Shown here: piece after piece, positions 33,956 through 41,888 of the stretch | Layout: each line of letters starts with the position of its first letter | Position numbering within the stretch: position 1 is the first letter of the stretch | Source of the DNA: RHKX01 sp963784885 | GTDB lineage: Bacteria > Actinomycetota > Thermoleophilia > Solirubrobacterales > 70-9 | Direction: 5' to 3' | Length of the DNA stretch: 64,000 nt | NCBI GenBank assembly: GCA_963784885.1 | Contig: CAWATA010000005.1 | Location: 248,001-312,000 of the forward strand | Program-made: the position numbers and the translations under genes | The notes under the pieces: model-generated | Told to the model about the DNA's origin: nothing | What the model saw: the letters and a program-made list of their open reading frames with translations, nothing else | Database searches by the model: none

Positions 33956-35524
33956 ATGCGTGCGAAGAACCCTGAGACCTTCGAGGAGAAGCTCGGCCAG
34001 CTCCGGGAGCTGCGCGAGGCCGCCATCCATTCGGCCTCGGAAGCCGCCGTCGAGAAGCAGCACGCGAAGGGCAAGCTGACCGCCCGCGAGCGGATCGAGA
34101 AGCTGCTCGACCCCGGGACGTTCGAGGAGCTCGACACCTTCGTCCGCCACCGCACACACGAGTTCGACATGCAGAAGAACCGGCCCTGGGGCGACGCCGT
34201 CGTCACCGGCTACGGCGAGATCGAGGGCCGCACCGTCTTCGTCTTCAGCCAGGACTTCACCGTCTTCGGCGGCTCGCTCGGCGAGGTGATGGCGGAGAAG
34301 ATGGTCAAGGTCATGGACATGGCCGCCAAGGTCGGCGCTCCGGTCATCGGCCTCAACGACTCCGGCGGCGCCCGGATTCAGGAGGGCGTCGTCTCGCTCG
34401 GCGGCTACGGCGACGTCTTCGTCCGCAACGTCCAGTGTTCGGGCGTGATCCCGCAGATCAGCGTGATCATGGGCCCCTGCGCGGGGGGCGCCGTCTACTC
34501 CCCGGCCATGACCGACTTCATCTTCATGGTCAAGGAGACCTCGCACATGTTCATCACCGGCCCCGACGTGATCAAGACGGTCACCGGCGAGGAGGTCGAG
34601 TTCGAGGAGCTCGGCGGCGCGATGACCCACAACTCGAAATCGGGCGTGGCTCACTTCGCCGCCGAGGACGAGGAGAGCTGCCTCGAGGACGTCCGCTACC
34701 TGATCGGCTTCCTGCCCTCCAACAATCTCGAGATGCCGCCGCGGGTCGAGCCCTACGACGACCCCGAGCGGCGCGACCCCGAGCTCGACGGGATCGTTCC
34801 CGCCGACCCGCAGAAGCCCTACGACATGCGCAGCGTGATCTCGCTGATCGTCGACGACGGCGAGTTCTTCGAGGTCCACGAGCACTTCGCCAAGAACATC
34901 ATCTGCGGGTTCTCGCGCCTCGACGGCTTCCCGGTCGGGATCGTCGGCAACCAGCCCATGCACCTCGCCGGCGTCCTCGACATCGAGTCCTCGGAGAAGG
35001 CCGCGCGCTTCGTCCGCACCTGCGACGCCTACAACATCCCCCTGGTCACGTTCACCGACGTTCCCGGCTTTCTTCCCGGGACCTCGCAGGAATGGAACGG
35101 GATCATCCGCCACGGCGCCAAGCTGCTCTACGCGTTCACCGAGGCGACCGTCCCGAAGCTCACCGTCGTCACCCGCAAGGCCTACGGCGGCGCCTACGAC
35201 GTCATGAATTCCAAGCACATGCTCGCCGACTTCAACTTCGCCTGGCCGACCGCGGAGGTCGCGGTGATGGGACCCGAGGGCGCGGTCAACATCATCTACC
35301 GCAAGGACCTCGCAAGCTCACCGACCCCCGAGGAGCGGCGCCAGAAGCTGATGGACGACTACAAGGCCCGGTTCGCCAACCCCTATTCGGCGGCGGAGCG
35401 CGGCTACATCGACGACGTCATCGAACCGCAGGACACGCGCCCGAAGCTGATTCGCGCCCTGCGCACGCTGCAGACCAAGCGCGTCGCCCAGCCGCAGCGC
35501 AAGCACGGCAACATCCCGCTCTGA
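33956..35524 (+). CDS. Acyl-CoA (propionyl/acetyl-CoA) carboxylase beta subunit, carboxyltransferase
   Basis: The 522-aa crotonase-superfamily protein has two homologous halves. The first carries KGKLTARERIEKLLDPGTF, LNDSGGARIQEGV and a GPCAGGAVYSPA oxyanion hole. The second carries the acyl-CoA carboxylase sequences TFTDVPGFLPGTSQEW, TRKAYGGAYDVM and NFAWPTAEVAVMG. It transfers carboxyl from biotin to acetyl- or propionyl-CoA in the cytosol; a biotinylated alpha subunit must be encoded elsewhere. Propionyl-CoA carboxylation would feed the mutase at 11493. The epsilon-like gene that normally follows lies 2.9 kb away at 38465, beyond an opposite-strand block. Confidence 0.93.
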   Translation: MRAKNPETFEEKLGQLRELREAAIHSASEAAVEKQHAKGKLTARERIEKLLDPGTFEELDTFVRHRTHEFDMQKNRPWGDAVVTGYGEIEGRTVFVFSQDFTVFGGSLGEVMAEKMVKVMDMAAKVGAPVIGLNDSGGARIQEGVVSLGGYGDVFVRNVQCSGVIPQISVIMGPCAGGAVYSPAMTDFIFMVKETSHMFITGPDVIKTVTGEEVEFEELGGAMTHNSKSGVAHFAAEDEESCLEDVRYLIGFLPSNNLEMPPRVEPYDDPERRDPELDGIVPADPQKPYDMRSVISLIVDDGEFFEVHEHFAKNIICGFSRLDGFPVGIVGNQPMHLAGVLDIESSEKAARFVRTCDAYNIPLVTFTDVPGFLPGTSQEWNGIIRHGAKLLYAFTEATVPKLTVVTRKAYGGAYDVMNSKHMLADFNFAWPTAEVAVMGPEGAVNIIYRKDLASSPTPEERRQKLMDDYKARFANPYSAAERGYIDDVIEPQDTRPKLIRALRTLQTKRVAQPQRKHGNIPL

Positions 35525-35530
35525 GCCGGC

Positions 35531-36967
35531 TCAGCGACCGGCGAGGGCGTTCATCGCGCTTCGCAACTTCCGCTTGCTGACGACGCCGTCGGGGACGGGG
35601 TTCGCTCGGTAGCTGAAACCGAGCCCGAGCTTCAGCCTGAACAGTGGGCTCCCGTCGGCGTCGTAGCCGCCGACGGTCCCGTCGCCGCCCCAGCCGACCA
35701 GCCAGTCGCCGGAGTCGAGCCGACGGGCGGAACCGCAGCAGAACGAGGACGGGACCTTCGGGTCGGCGACCGACTGCACCAGCCGCGCCGTGCCGGCATC
35801 GGCGTCCACCTGGTAGCGGACCGCTCGCGGCGGATCGCCGAGACCGGTTCGGTTGTCGTGGATCGTGATCGAGCCGTCGGCGAGCATGCGCGCGTCGTGC
35901 TGCCCACCGAGCGGGTAGTCGCCGTGTGGGTCGTCGACTACGTCGAGGCTCTCGGGCGTCTCGGTGCCACCCAGCTTCCAGACGATGTCGCCGCTGCGGC
36001 GATCGACCTCGTAGACGGCGTCGAGATGACGGAAAGACAGCAGCATCCGGTGCTTGCCGACCGGCTCGACCGAGTTCCAGTGGCTTGCGTCGTAGGGCTC
36101 GTCGTCGAGGATCGGCACGTTCCACCAGCGCCCGGTCTCCTCGAGGCCGATGTGGTCCTGAGAGCTCCAGCTCGACACCAGATCACCGCCCGGCGTGACC
36201 TCCTGGATCTCGATCCCGATCACGGTCGAGTCGACCGATCCGCCGTAGGCGGTGGCGTCGGCCTCGTACTCCACCTGGGCGCCGATCAGGTAGTTCCCGT
36301 TCGGCAGGAGCTGAATCTCGTGGATGTCGGCGGCCGCTCCGTTCGCTCCCCGGATAACCCGCAGCAGCCGCCCCCGAAGCGTCCTGATCTCGTAGTCGCC
36401 GGTCTGGAAGTCGGCCTGGTCGACCGGATCGAAGGCGATCGTCCCGTCGGGGAGGATCTGGAAGTTGTCGGGCTCGCCGGAGGCCCGGTACCACCAGACG
36501 GGCGCGCCGTTGCGGTCGAAGATCGCCGCCCAGCGGTAACCGAGCTGCATGGCGAACAGCTTCGGCCCTCCGGGAGCGAGCCGGCGGAAGCTGTAGTCGG
36601 GGAACGTCCGTGGCAGACAGCGGACGTGGTACGTCGAGTTCTTGCCGCTCGCCCGATTCCGGAACGTGACCCGGATCTCGCGGGTGGAGTGCTTTCGCAG
36701 CCGGATCGTCCGATCGCCACCGCGGTAGGGGTCGGAGCCGAGCCGCGATCGCCATCCCTTCACGCCGTCGATGTTCAGGCGATCGGCTTCCGGACCGCAA
36801 CGGACCCCGTAGTCGTGGCGGTCGAACCGGTACTTCGGCGTCATGGAGTCCGTGGGTGCCACAGCGAAGCTCGGACGCGAACCGAGCGCCGGGGCGCTGA
36901 ACGCCGCCGCAGCGACCGCCACGGCGACTGCCGGTGCGATCAGGCGCATCATTCGTGCCGGCATCAC
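35531..36967 (-). CDS. Arylsulfotransferase (ASST)-like secreted beta-propeller protein
   Basis: This 478-aa protein has a signal peptide (hydrophobic MRLIAPAVAVAVAAAAFS region, cleavage near ALG). Its repeated blades contain FDRNGAPVWWYRASGEP, QLLPNGNYLIGAQVEYE, HWNSVEPVGKHRMLLSFRH, VYEVDRRSGDIVWKLGG and GQHDARMLADGSITIHDN. This layout is that of the Arylsulfotrans (PF14269-type) family. Classical ASST moves sulfate between phenolic compounds without PAPS, outside the cytoplasm, using an active-site His. Many actinobacterial homologues are uncharacterised, so sulfate transfer is not certain. It sits between the carboxylase beta and epsilon genes on the opposite strand, 7 bases from the beta gene stop. 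Confidence 0.8.
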   Translation of the reverse strand: MMPARMMRLIAPAVAVAVAAAAFSAPALGSRPSFAVAPTDSMTPKYRFDRHDYGVRCGPEADRLNIDGVKGWRSRLGSDPYRGGDRTIRLRKHSTREIRVTFRNRASGKNSTYHVRCLPRTFPDYSFRRLAPGGPKLFAMQLGYRWAAIFDRNGAPVWWYRASGEPDNFQILPDGTIAFDPVDQADFQTGDYEIRTLRGRLLRVIRGANGAAADIHEIQLLPNGNYLIGAQVEYEADATAYGGSVDSTVIGIEIQEVTPGGDLVSSWSSQDHIGLEETGRWWNVPILDDEPYDASHWNSVEPVGKHRMLLSFRHLDAVYEVDRRSGDIVWKLGGTETPESLDVVDDPHGDYPLGGQHDARMLADGSITIHDNRTGLGDPPRAVRYQVDADAGTARLVQSVADPKVPSSFCCGSARRLDSGDWLVGWGGDGTVGGYDADGSPLFRLKLGLGFSYRANPVPDGVVSKRKLRSAMNALAGR

Positions 36968-37025
36968 GGGCCGGCGATTTGAAACCCAGGGATTCAGAAC
37001 CCTCCTCCTCCGGCCGGAGATTATG

Positions 37026-37060
37026 CGACTCGCCGACCGGCGGTGCCGGTCGGCGAGTCG
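37026..37060 (-). terminator. Perfect 16-bp inverted repeat, likely transcription terminator
   Basis: CGACTCGCCGACCGGC (37026-37041) pairs exactly with 37045-37060 around a 3-nt loop. It lies between the GT2 remnant and the arylsulfotransferase-like gene, both on the minus strand. It would end transcription coming from the cyclodeaminase gene. Reading on the minus strand it is followed by CATAATC rather than a T-run. Confidence 0.6.
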
Positions 37061-37077
37061 ACCGAGTCGCCCCCCGG

Positions 37078-37476
37078 TCAGAGGTGACGCCGCACGGTCG
37101 CCGCCTCGGAAACGGTCTCGACCACGTGCCGAGGCTTGACGGTGCTCTTGCCCTGGAGCCTCGGACGATGCGCCACGCCGATCTGCTCGATCCGAAAACC
37201 CAGCCGCTGGGCCTTGAGCAGGAGTTCGGCGTCGACGAAGAAGCCGTCGGACTCGATCTCGATCCGGTCGAGCACCTTCCGGTCGAACAGCTTGAACGCG
37301 CAGTCGACGTCGCGGACGCGAAGCGAGAAGGCCGCCGCGATGAACGCCTTGTAGCCGCGCGCGGCGATCCGGCGCGGGAGCGGGTCGGCGCGCGCGGCCC
37401 GGTACCCCGCGACCACGTCGCAGCGTTCGAGCATCGGCAGGGCGCGTTGAAGGTCGGCGTCAGAGGTCGACCAGAG
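37078..37476 (-). pseudogene. C-terminal remnant of a GT2 glycosyltransferase
   Basis: About 130 residues resemble the second half of polyprenyl-phosphate-hexose-synthase-like GT2 enzymes: a SDADLQRALPML start, DVVAGYRAARADPLPRRIAARG, RVRDVDCAFKLFDRKVLD, SDGFFVDAELLLKAQRLG and HRPRLQGKSTVKP. The N-terminal ~90 residues with the nucleotide-sugar site are missing. Homology begins inside the last codons of the upstream cyclodeaminase-family gene; the frame is open to 37518, but that part overlaps the neighbour and is not GT2-like. This looks like a deletion or insertion junction. Without the N terminus it cannot be a working transferase. Confidence 0.75.
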
Positions 37477-38401
37477 TGGGCTCGACCTCGCCCCGGCCGA
37501 GCGCGTCACGTACCGCAAGCGCGATCCCGAGATCCTGGATCGCCAGCCCGGTCGAGTCGAACAACGTGATCTCGTCGCCTTCCCGCCGTCCCGGGGCGGC
37601 GCCGGTCAATACGGCTCCGAGGTCAGTGACGTCCTCCCGCGACACCTCACCGCGCTCGAACGGGCCGGCCAGTTCGCCGCCGGTCGAGGCCTGCTCCCAC
37701 TGGTCGCAGAAGAGCCGGCAGCGCGCGATCGCCGCCGCCTCGACTTCGGCCTTGCCGTGGCCGTCGGCGCCGAGCACCGCGAGGTGGGTGCCGGGGCGGA
37801 GCCGTTCCGCGGTGACGAGCGGACGGTCCCCCGGGGTGACCGTGACGACGACGTCGCAGCCGAGCGCCGCATCGAGATCACCGGTCTCCCATCCGAGCTC
37901 GGCGGCGAGCCGCTCGGCCGCCTCGGGCCGGGCGTCTGCGCAGAGGCCCCGCTCGTACCCGCAGGCGTTGAGGCAGCGGGCGGCCCAGGATCCGTTGATC
38001 CCGCAGCCGACGATGCCGACGGTCCCGGCACCCGGCCGCGCCAGCGCCTGCGCCGAGACGGCGGCCGCGGCCCCGGTTCGGAGCGACGTGACCGCAGCGC
38101 AGTCGAGGATCATCTCGAGCTCGCCGGTGGCGTCGCTGGAGGCGAGCAGGGCCCCGGCGACGACCGGCAGCCCGCGTTCGGGATTGCCGGGGAACGAGGT
38201 CACCCACTTGACGATCGCGAGGCCGCCGCCGCGCGCCGGCATCGCCCGGAAGTCGCCCGCCGGAGGCGCGTCGACGTAGAGCTTCGGTGGCATCTCCCAC
38301 TCGCCGGCGGCGTGGCGGAGGAACGCGTCGCGGGTCCGCTCGACGGCATCCGCCGCGCCGACCGCAGCGAACACCGCGGCGCTGTCGAGCACGGGGACCA
38401 C
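37460..38401 (-). CDS. Ornithine cyclodeaminase / mu-crystallin family protein
   Basis: The 313-aa NAD(P)-binding protein has MPPKLYVDAPPAGDFRAMPAR and KWVTSFPGNPERGLPVVAGALL typical of the family. A Rossmann glycine motif follows in VGIVGCGINGSWAARCL, and DVVVTVTPGDRPLV and GTHLAVLGADGHGKAEVE come later. Members include ornithine cyclodeaminase, alanine dehydrogenase, ketimine reductases and opine-type synthases, so the reaction is not fixed. It starts at GTG 38401 and its 3' end overlaps the GT2 remnant. It diverges from the epsilon-like gene at 38465. Confidence 0.85.
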   Translation of the reverse strand: MVPVLDSAAVFAAVGAADAVERTRDAFLRHAAGEWEMPPKLYVDAPPAGDFRAMPARGGGLAIVKWVTSFPGNPERGLPVVAGALLASSDATGELEMILDCAAVTSLRTGAAAAVSAQALARPGAGTVGIVGCGINGSWAARCLNACGYERGLCADARPEAAERLAAELGWETGDLDAALGCDVVVTVTPGDRPLVTAERLRPGTHLAVLGADGHGKAEVEAAAIARCRLFCDQWEQASTGGELAGPFERGEVSREDVTDLGAVLTGAAPGRREGDEITLFDSTGLAIQDLGIALAVRDALGRGEVEPTLVDL

Positions 38402-38451
38402 GACCTGATTGAAACAGCCCGCGCCTCCGGGCCGCTCGGACGCCCCGCCGC

Positions 38452-38457
38452 TAAGGT
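38452..38457 (+). promoter_or_regulatory. -10-like hexamer upstream of the carboxylase epsilon-like gene
   Basis: TAAGGT ends 7 bases before GTG 38465. If real, the epsilon-like gene and dodecin have their own promoter although the beta gene is 2.9 kb away. Confidence 0.4.
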
Positions 38458-38464
38458 TGCGGCC

Positions 38465-38698
38465 GTGTCGAGCAACGGAAACCGGCGCCCGCCCCGGCCG
38501 CGCATCGAGATGCTCGGTTCGGCCGAGCCGAGCGAGGCGGCCGCGGTGATCGCCGCGGTCGAGCAGTTCCTCGCCGACACGACCCCGGCGCCGGCGCCCG
38601 AGCCGGCCGGCAATCCGTGGCAGCGCGCCGCCCTTCTCGAGGGCGTCGCCGCCAAGCAGATCTTCGGCCCCGAGAGGACGGCAGACAGATGGCAGTAG
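38465..38698 (+). CDS. Acyl-CoA carboxylase epsilon-subunit-like small protein
   Basis: This 77-aa protein has RIEMLGSAEPSEAAAVIAAV, an acidic Ala/Pro linker, then NPWQRAALLEGVAAKQIFGP. The pattern (beta strand, helix, linker, WxxAALLEG tail) resembles the epsilon subunit that stabilises the alpha-beta complex of actinobacterial acyl-CoA carboxylases. It normally lies directly after the beta gene; here it is separated from the beta gene at 33956 by three minus-strand genes. GTG 38465 is chosen as the first plausible start after the divergent neighbour. It overlaps the dodecin start by 10 bases. Confidence 0.7.
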   Translation: MSSNGNRRPPRPRIEMLGSAEPSEAAAVIAAVEQFLADTTPAPAPEPAGNPWQRAALLEGVAAKQIFGPERTADRWQ

Positions 38699-38910
38699 TG
38701 AAGATCATCGAGCTGGTCGGCAGCTCCAAGGTCTCGACCGACGACGCAGCCCGTCAGGCGCTCAAGAGCGCCCAGCGGAAGATCCGCAACATCCGCGCCG
38801 TCGACATCGTCAGCACCGGCCTCCGCGGCGAGAACCTCGACGAGTACCGCGCGCACGTCCGCGTCGCCTTCCTCGTTGAGAGCTCCGAGATCAACGACGG
38901 CATCGACTGA
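38689..38910 (+). CDS. Dodecin family flavin-binding protein
   Basis: The 73-aa protein has the full dodecin pattern: VVKIIELVGSSKVSTDDAAR, KSAQRKIRNIRAVDIV, and YRAHVRVAFLVESS. Dodecins form hollow dodecamers that bind flavins (or CoA in some species) and buffer free riboflavin or FMN in the cytosol. The conserved aromatic that stacks with flavin is not obvious at the usual position (RNIRAVDI), so ligand binding may differ. It is translationally coupled to the epsilon-like gene. Confidence 0.88.
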   Translation: MAVVKIIELVGSSKVSTDDAARQALKSAQRKIRNIRAVDIVSTGLRGENLDEYRAHVRVAFLVESSEINDGID

Positions 38911-38925
38911 CCGACCTCGCGGGGT

Positions 38926-38960
38926 GTCATTTCGCGCCCGGCATGCGGGCGCAGGATGAC
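38926..38960. terminator. Palindromic hairpin after dodecin
   Basis: GTCAT (38926-38930) pairs with ATGAC (38956-38960), and GCGCCCG (38934-38940) with CGGGCGC (38946-38952), around GCATG. It starts 16 bases after the dodecin stop, so it could terminate that transcript. It also resembles an extragenic palindrome. Confidence 0.5.
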
Positions 38961-39021
38961 CCATGTCCGGATGACCGTAGGGCGTTCGCGGCCAGTTCCG
39001 CAGAGCGCTCCCAGCTAAATA

Positions 39022-39050
39022 CCTGATTTCCAATCAGGATTTGCTACTTT
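39022..39050 (+). promoter_or_regulatory. Operator-like dyad and -10 box upstream of the sulfite reductase
   Basis: CCTGATT-TCC-AATCAGG (39022-39038) is a perfect 7-bp dyad in an AT-rich island, a sharp contrast with the flanks. A -10-like TACTTT follows at 39045-39050, and the dyad sits where the -35 region and spacer would be, as expected for a repressor site. The Rrf2 regulator at 45622 is the obvious candidate, but this is inference. Confidence 0.55.
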
Positions 39051-39108
39051 TCAAGAAGAACGCAGCAAGCGAGCGCGGGCGGCCGTCCGCGTGCGATCGA
39101 AAGGGACC

Positions 39109-40986
39109 ATGGAGCCGACCTCCGCGCCAGCGGCCAAGCCGAAGGCCACCGAAGCAGACCTCGACCAGAGCCCGGACAAGGTCCAGAAGGGCAAGGGGCC
39201 GCTGGGATCCCGAGAGAACCCGGAGGTCTACGAGAACGTCCCCGGCCACGTGATCCCGATCCTCGAGGACGAGTTCGACGACTTCGACGTCGAGGCCGAC
39301 AAGTTCCTCGACGGGCAGACGCCGGAGGACGAGTTCATCGGCTTCCGCCTCAAGCAGGGCGTCTACGGCCAGCGGCAGCCCGGGGTGCAGATGGTCCGGG
39401 TGAAGCTCCCCTTCGGCGGGGTCACGCCGGAGCAGATGGAGGCCTTCGCGAACGTCGTCGAGCGCCACGCGCCATTGAACAAGGGCCACATCACGACCCG
39501 CCAGAACGTCCAGATCCATCACGTTCCGCTGACGGAGATGAAGGAGCTGATTCGCGAGATCTCCTCCGCCGGCCTCTCCTCCCGCGAGGGCTGCGGCAAC
39601 ACCGTCCGTAACGTCACCGGCGATCCCTGGGCGGGCGTCTGCACCGACGAGCTCTTCGATCCGACCCCGTATGCGGCTGCATACGTGCGCTATTTCGTAC
39701 GCCACCCGACGACGCAGCTGATGCCGCGGAAGATCAAGACCGCGTTCACGGCCTCCGACGCCGACCGGGCGATCACCGGCATCCACGACATCGGCTTCAT
39801 TCCACGCGTCCGCGACGGGGTCAGGGGATTCGAGCTCCGGGTCGGCGGGGGCACGTCGATCATGCCCCGCGTCGCCCCCACCCTCGCGGACTTCGTCAGC
39901 GCCGACGACGGCGAGTACCTGAAGTTCACCGAGGCCGCCCTGAGGATCTTCGATCGCCAGGACTGGCTGCGCGTCAACCGCGCCCGTGCCCGGATCAAGG
40001 TCCTCGTCGACAAGATCGGGATCGAGGCGTTCCGGGAGATGGTCGATCGCGAACTCGAGGGCGATTGGGTCGCCGAACGCGACTTCTCGATCGATCATCT
40101 GACGCTCGACCTCGACGAGGAGTCGAGCGCTCCGGCGCCTCCCGCCGACCCGGGCTCGCCGAACGGCGACCGCTCCGCGTTCGACCAGTGGGTCGCCGAC
40201 AGCGTCCAGGCTCAGAAGCAGGACGGCTTCTCCTCGGTGCTGGTCCGGGTGATCCGCGGCGATCTCAGCCCCGAGCAGTTCCGTGGCCTCGCCGCTGTGA
40301 TGCGCGAGTACTCCGGCGGCAACGCCCGGACGACGGTCGATCAGAACTTCGTCCTCCGCTGGGTGCGGAACGAATCGGTCCACGACGTCTACGCGGCTCT
40401 TCGCGAGCTTGGACTCGCCGATCCGGCCGCCGGCAAGATCAACGACGTCGTCAGCTGCCCCGGTACCGATTCCTGCAAGCTCGGCATCACCGCCTCCATG
40501 GGCCTGAATCGGGCGCTCCAGGAGAAGGTCGACGAGATGGGGATCACCGATCCGCTGACGCGGAAGATCCACCTGAAGATGAGCGGCTGCCCGAACGGCT
40601 GCAGCCAGCATCACATCGCCAACATCGGCTTCTACGGCGCTTCGATCAAGGTCGGAGAACACACGATGCCGGCCTACATCCCGCACATCGGTGGCACGGC
40701 CGAGGATGGCGAGGTCATCTACGGCGGCCGGCTGAAGGTCCGCCTCCCCGCCAAGCGGGTCCCGGACGCGGTCGAGAAGTGGCTGCGTATGTACGAGGCC
40801 GAGCGCGACGAGGGTGAGGAGTTCAATGACTTCGCCGCCCGCGTCGGGACCACCCGCTTCGAGGACGAGATCCGGGAGCTGTCGATTCCGGCCGAGTTCA
40901 ACCTCGAGAACATGCTCCAGTTCATCGACTGGAGCCGCCGCGATCCCTACAAGGTCGAGCGCGGTGAGGGTGAATGCGCGATCTGA
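39109..40986 (+). CDS. Ferredoxin-type sulfite/nitrite reductase (siroheme, 4Fe-4S)
   Basis: The 625-aa protein has two ferrodoxin-like/SiR repeats. The cluster-siroheme ligands are C450-x5-C456 (SCPGTDSCKLG) and C494-x3-C498 (SGCPNGCSQHH). Substrate-side residues appear in GHITTRQNVQIHH and GCGNTVRNVTG. With APS reductase, ATP sulfurylase and APS kinase downstream, six-electron reduction of sulfite to sulfide is the likely role, not nitrite reduction. ATG 39109 follows GAAAGGG; an in-frame GTG lies at 39091. The first ~70 residues are charged and disordered-looking. Confidence 0.9.
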   Translation: MEPTSAPAAKPKATEADLDQSPDKVQKGKGPLGSRENPEVYENVPGHVIPILEDEFDDFDVEADKFLDGQTPEDEFIGFRLKQGVYGQRQPGVQMVRVKLPFGGVTPEQMEAFANVVERHAPLNKGHITTRQNVQIHHVPLTEMKELIREISSAGLSSREGCGNTVRNVTGDPWAGVCTDELFDPTPYAAAYVRYFVRHPTTQLMPRKIKTAFTASDADRAITGIHDIGFIPRVRDGVRGFELRVGGGTSIMPRVAPTLADFVSADDGEYLKFTEAALRIFDRQDWLRVNRARARIKVLVDKIGIEAFREMVDRELEGDWVAERDFSIDHLTLDLDEESSAPAPPADPGSPNGDRSAFDQWVADSVQAQKQDGFSSVLVRVIRGDLSPEQFRGLAAVMREYSGGNARTTVDQNFVLRWVRNESVHDVYAALRELGLADPAAGKINDVVSCPGTDSCKLGITASMGLNRALQEKVDEMGITDPLTRKIHLKMSGCPNGCSQHHIANIGFYGASIKVGEHTMPAYIPHIGGTAEDGEVIYGGRLKVRLPAKRVPDAVEKWLRMYEAERDEGEEFNDFAARVGTTRFEDEIRELSIPAEFNLENMLQFIDWSRRDPYKVERGEGECAI

Positions 40987-41008
40987 ACCCGGGCCGGGGT
41001 TGAGCCCC

Positions 41009-41803
41009 GTGGCGACGGGCGGCGCCGAGCTGCCGTCGATCGAGGTCGAACGTGTCCCGCACGCGGCCGAGCCGCGCTCGCAGGCGTCGGCGCTGACGGC
41101 GGCCGGCGGCGAGCAGATCGACCCGCGCGAGGTCAACGCCCACCTCGAGGGCCTCGGCGCGGTCGAGGCGATCGCCTGGGCGCTCGAGACGTTCCACCCG
41201 CGGCTCCGCTTCGCCGCCTCGTTTCAGAAGACGAGCTCGGTGACGATCGACATCGTCAGCCGGCTCACCGCCGGCTCCGCGAGTGGCCCGGCGAACTTCT
41301 TCTACCTCGACACCGACGTCCTGTTCGAGGAGACGTACATGACCCGGGACGCGCTCGCCGCCCGCTACGGGATCGAGTTCCAGCGCTTCTCGGGGATCTC
41401 CCTCGCCGAGCAGGCACAGCTCTACGGCGATAGCCTCTGGGCCCGCCAGCCCGACGCCTGCTGCGGGATCCGGAAGGTCGAGCCGATGCGAGCGGCCCTG
41501 ACCGGGATCGACTGCTGGGTGTCGGGCATTCGTCGCGAGGACTCCCAGACCCGCGCCGGAGCAGCCAAGTTCGGCTGGGACAAGCGGTTCGGCCTCTGGA
41601 AGCTGAACCCGCTCGCCGACTGGACGGAGGCCGAGGTCTGGGACTACATCAACGAGCATGAGATCCCCTACAACCCACTTCACGACGCCGGATATCCGTC
41701 CATCGGCTGCACCCATTGCACGCGGCCGCCGGGCGCCGACGGCGATGCCCGCTCGGGCCGCTGGGCCGACGCCCACAAGACCGAGTGCGGCCTCCACGGC
41801 TGA
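41009..41803 (+). CDS. cysH: Adenylyl-sulfate (APS) reductase, 4Fe-4S type
   Basis: This 264-aa PAPS-reductase-family protein has RLRFAASFQKTSSVTIDIV, FYLDTDVLFEETY and WVSGIRREDSQTRAGA. The cluster ligands C151-C152 and C234-x2-C237 and the catalytic C260 in the ECGLHG tail are all present. The double-Cys cluster pattern marks enzymes that use APS rather than PAPS, so APS reduction bypasses APS kinase here. Thioredoxin regenerates the enzyme. It starts at GTG 41009 (TTG 41000 is possible), 22 bases after the sulfite reductase; together they reduce APS to sulfide for cysteine synthesis. Confidence 0.93.
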   Translation: MATGGAELPSIEVERVPHAAEPRSQASALTAAGGEQIDPREVNAHLEGLGAVEAIAWALETFHPRLRFAASFQKTSSVTIDIVSRLTAGSASGPANFFYLDTDVLFEETYMTRDALAARYGIEFQRFSGISLAEQAQLYGDSLWARQPDACCGIRKVEPMRAALTGIDCWVSGIRREDSQTRAGAAKFGWDKRFGLWKLNPLADWTEAEVWDYINEHEIPYNPLHDAGYPSIGCTHCTRPPGADGDARSGRWADAHKTECGLHG

Positions 41804-41888
41804 CCGGACGGCGCTTGGCCTGTAGCTTTCCCGTCCGCACAAGCCCGAGATCAGAACCGAACCCTTCCGAAGAGGAGCCCCCGCAGAC

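Noticed and set aside
39034..41136. A 700-codon minus-strand frame opposite the sulfite reductase
   Set aside because: The plus strand carries all siroheme/4Fe-4S ligands; the minus frame is a compositional shadow.
41804..41888. A SAM- or sulfur-responsive riboswitch upstream of ATP sulfurylase
   Set aside because: The 85-base gap shows only a ribosome-binding site and no stem arrangement that fits a known riboswitch class.
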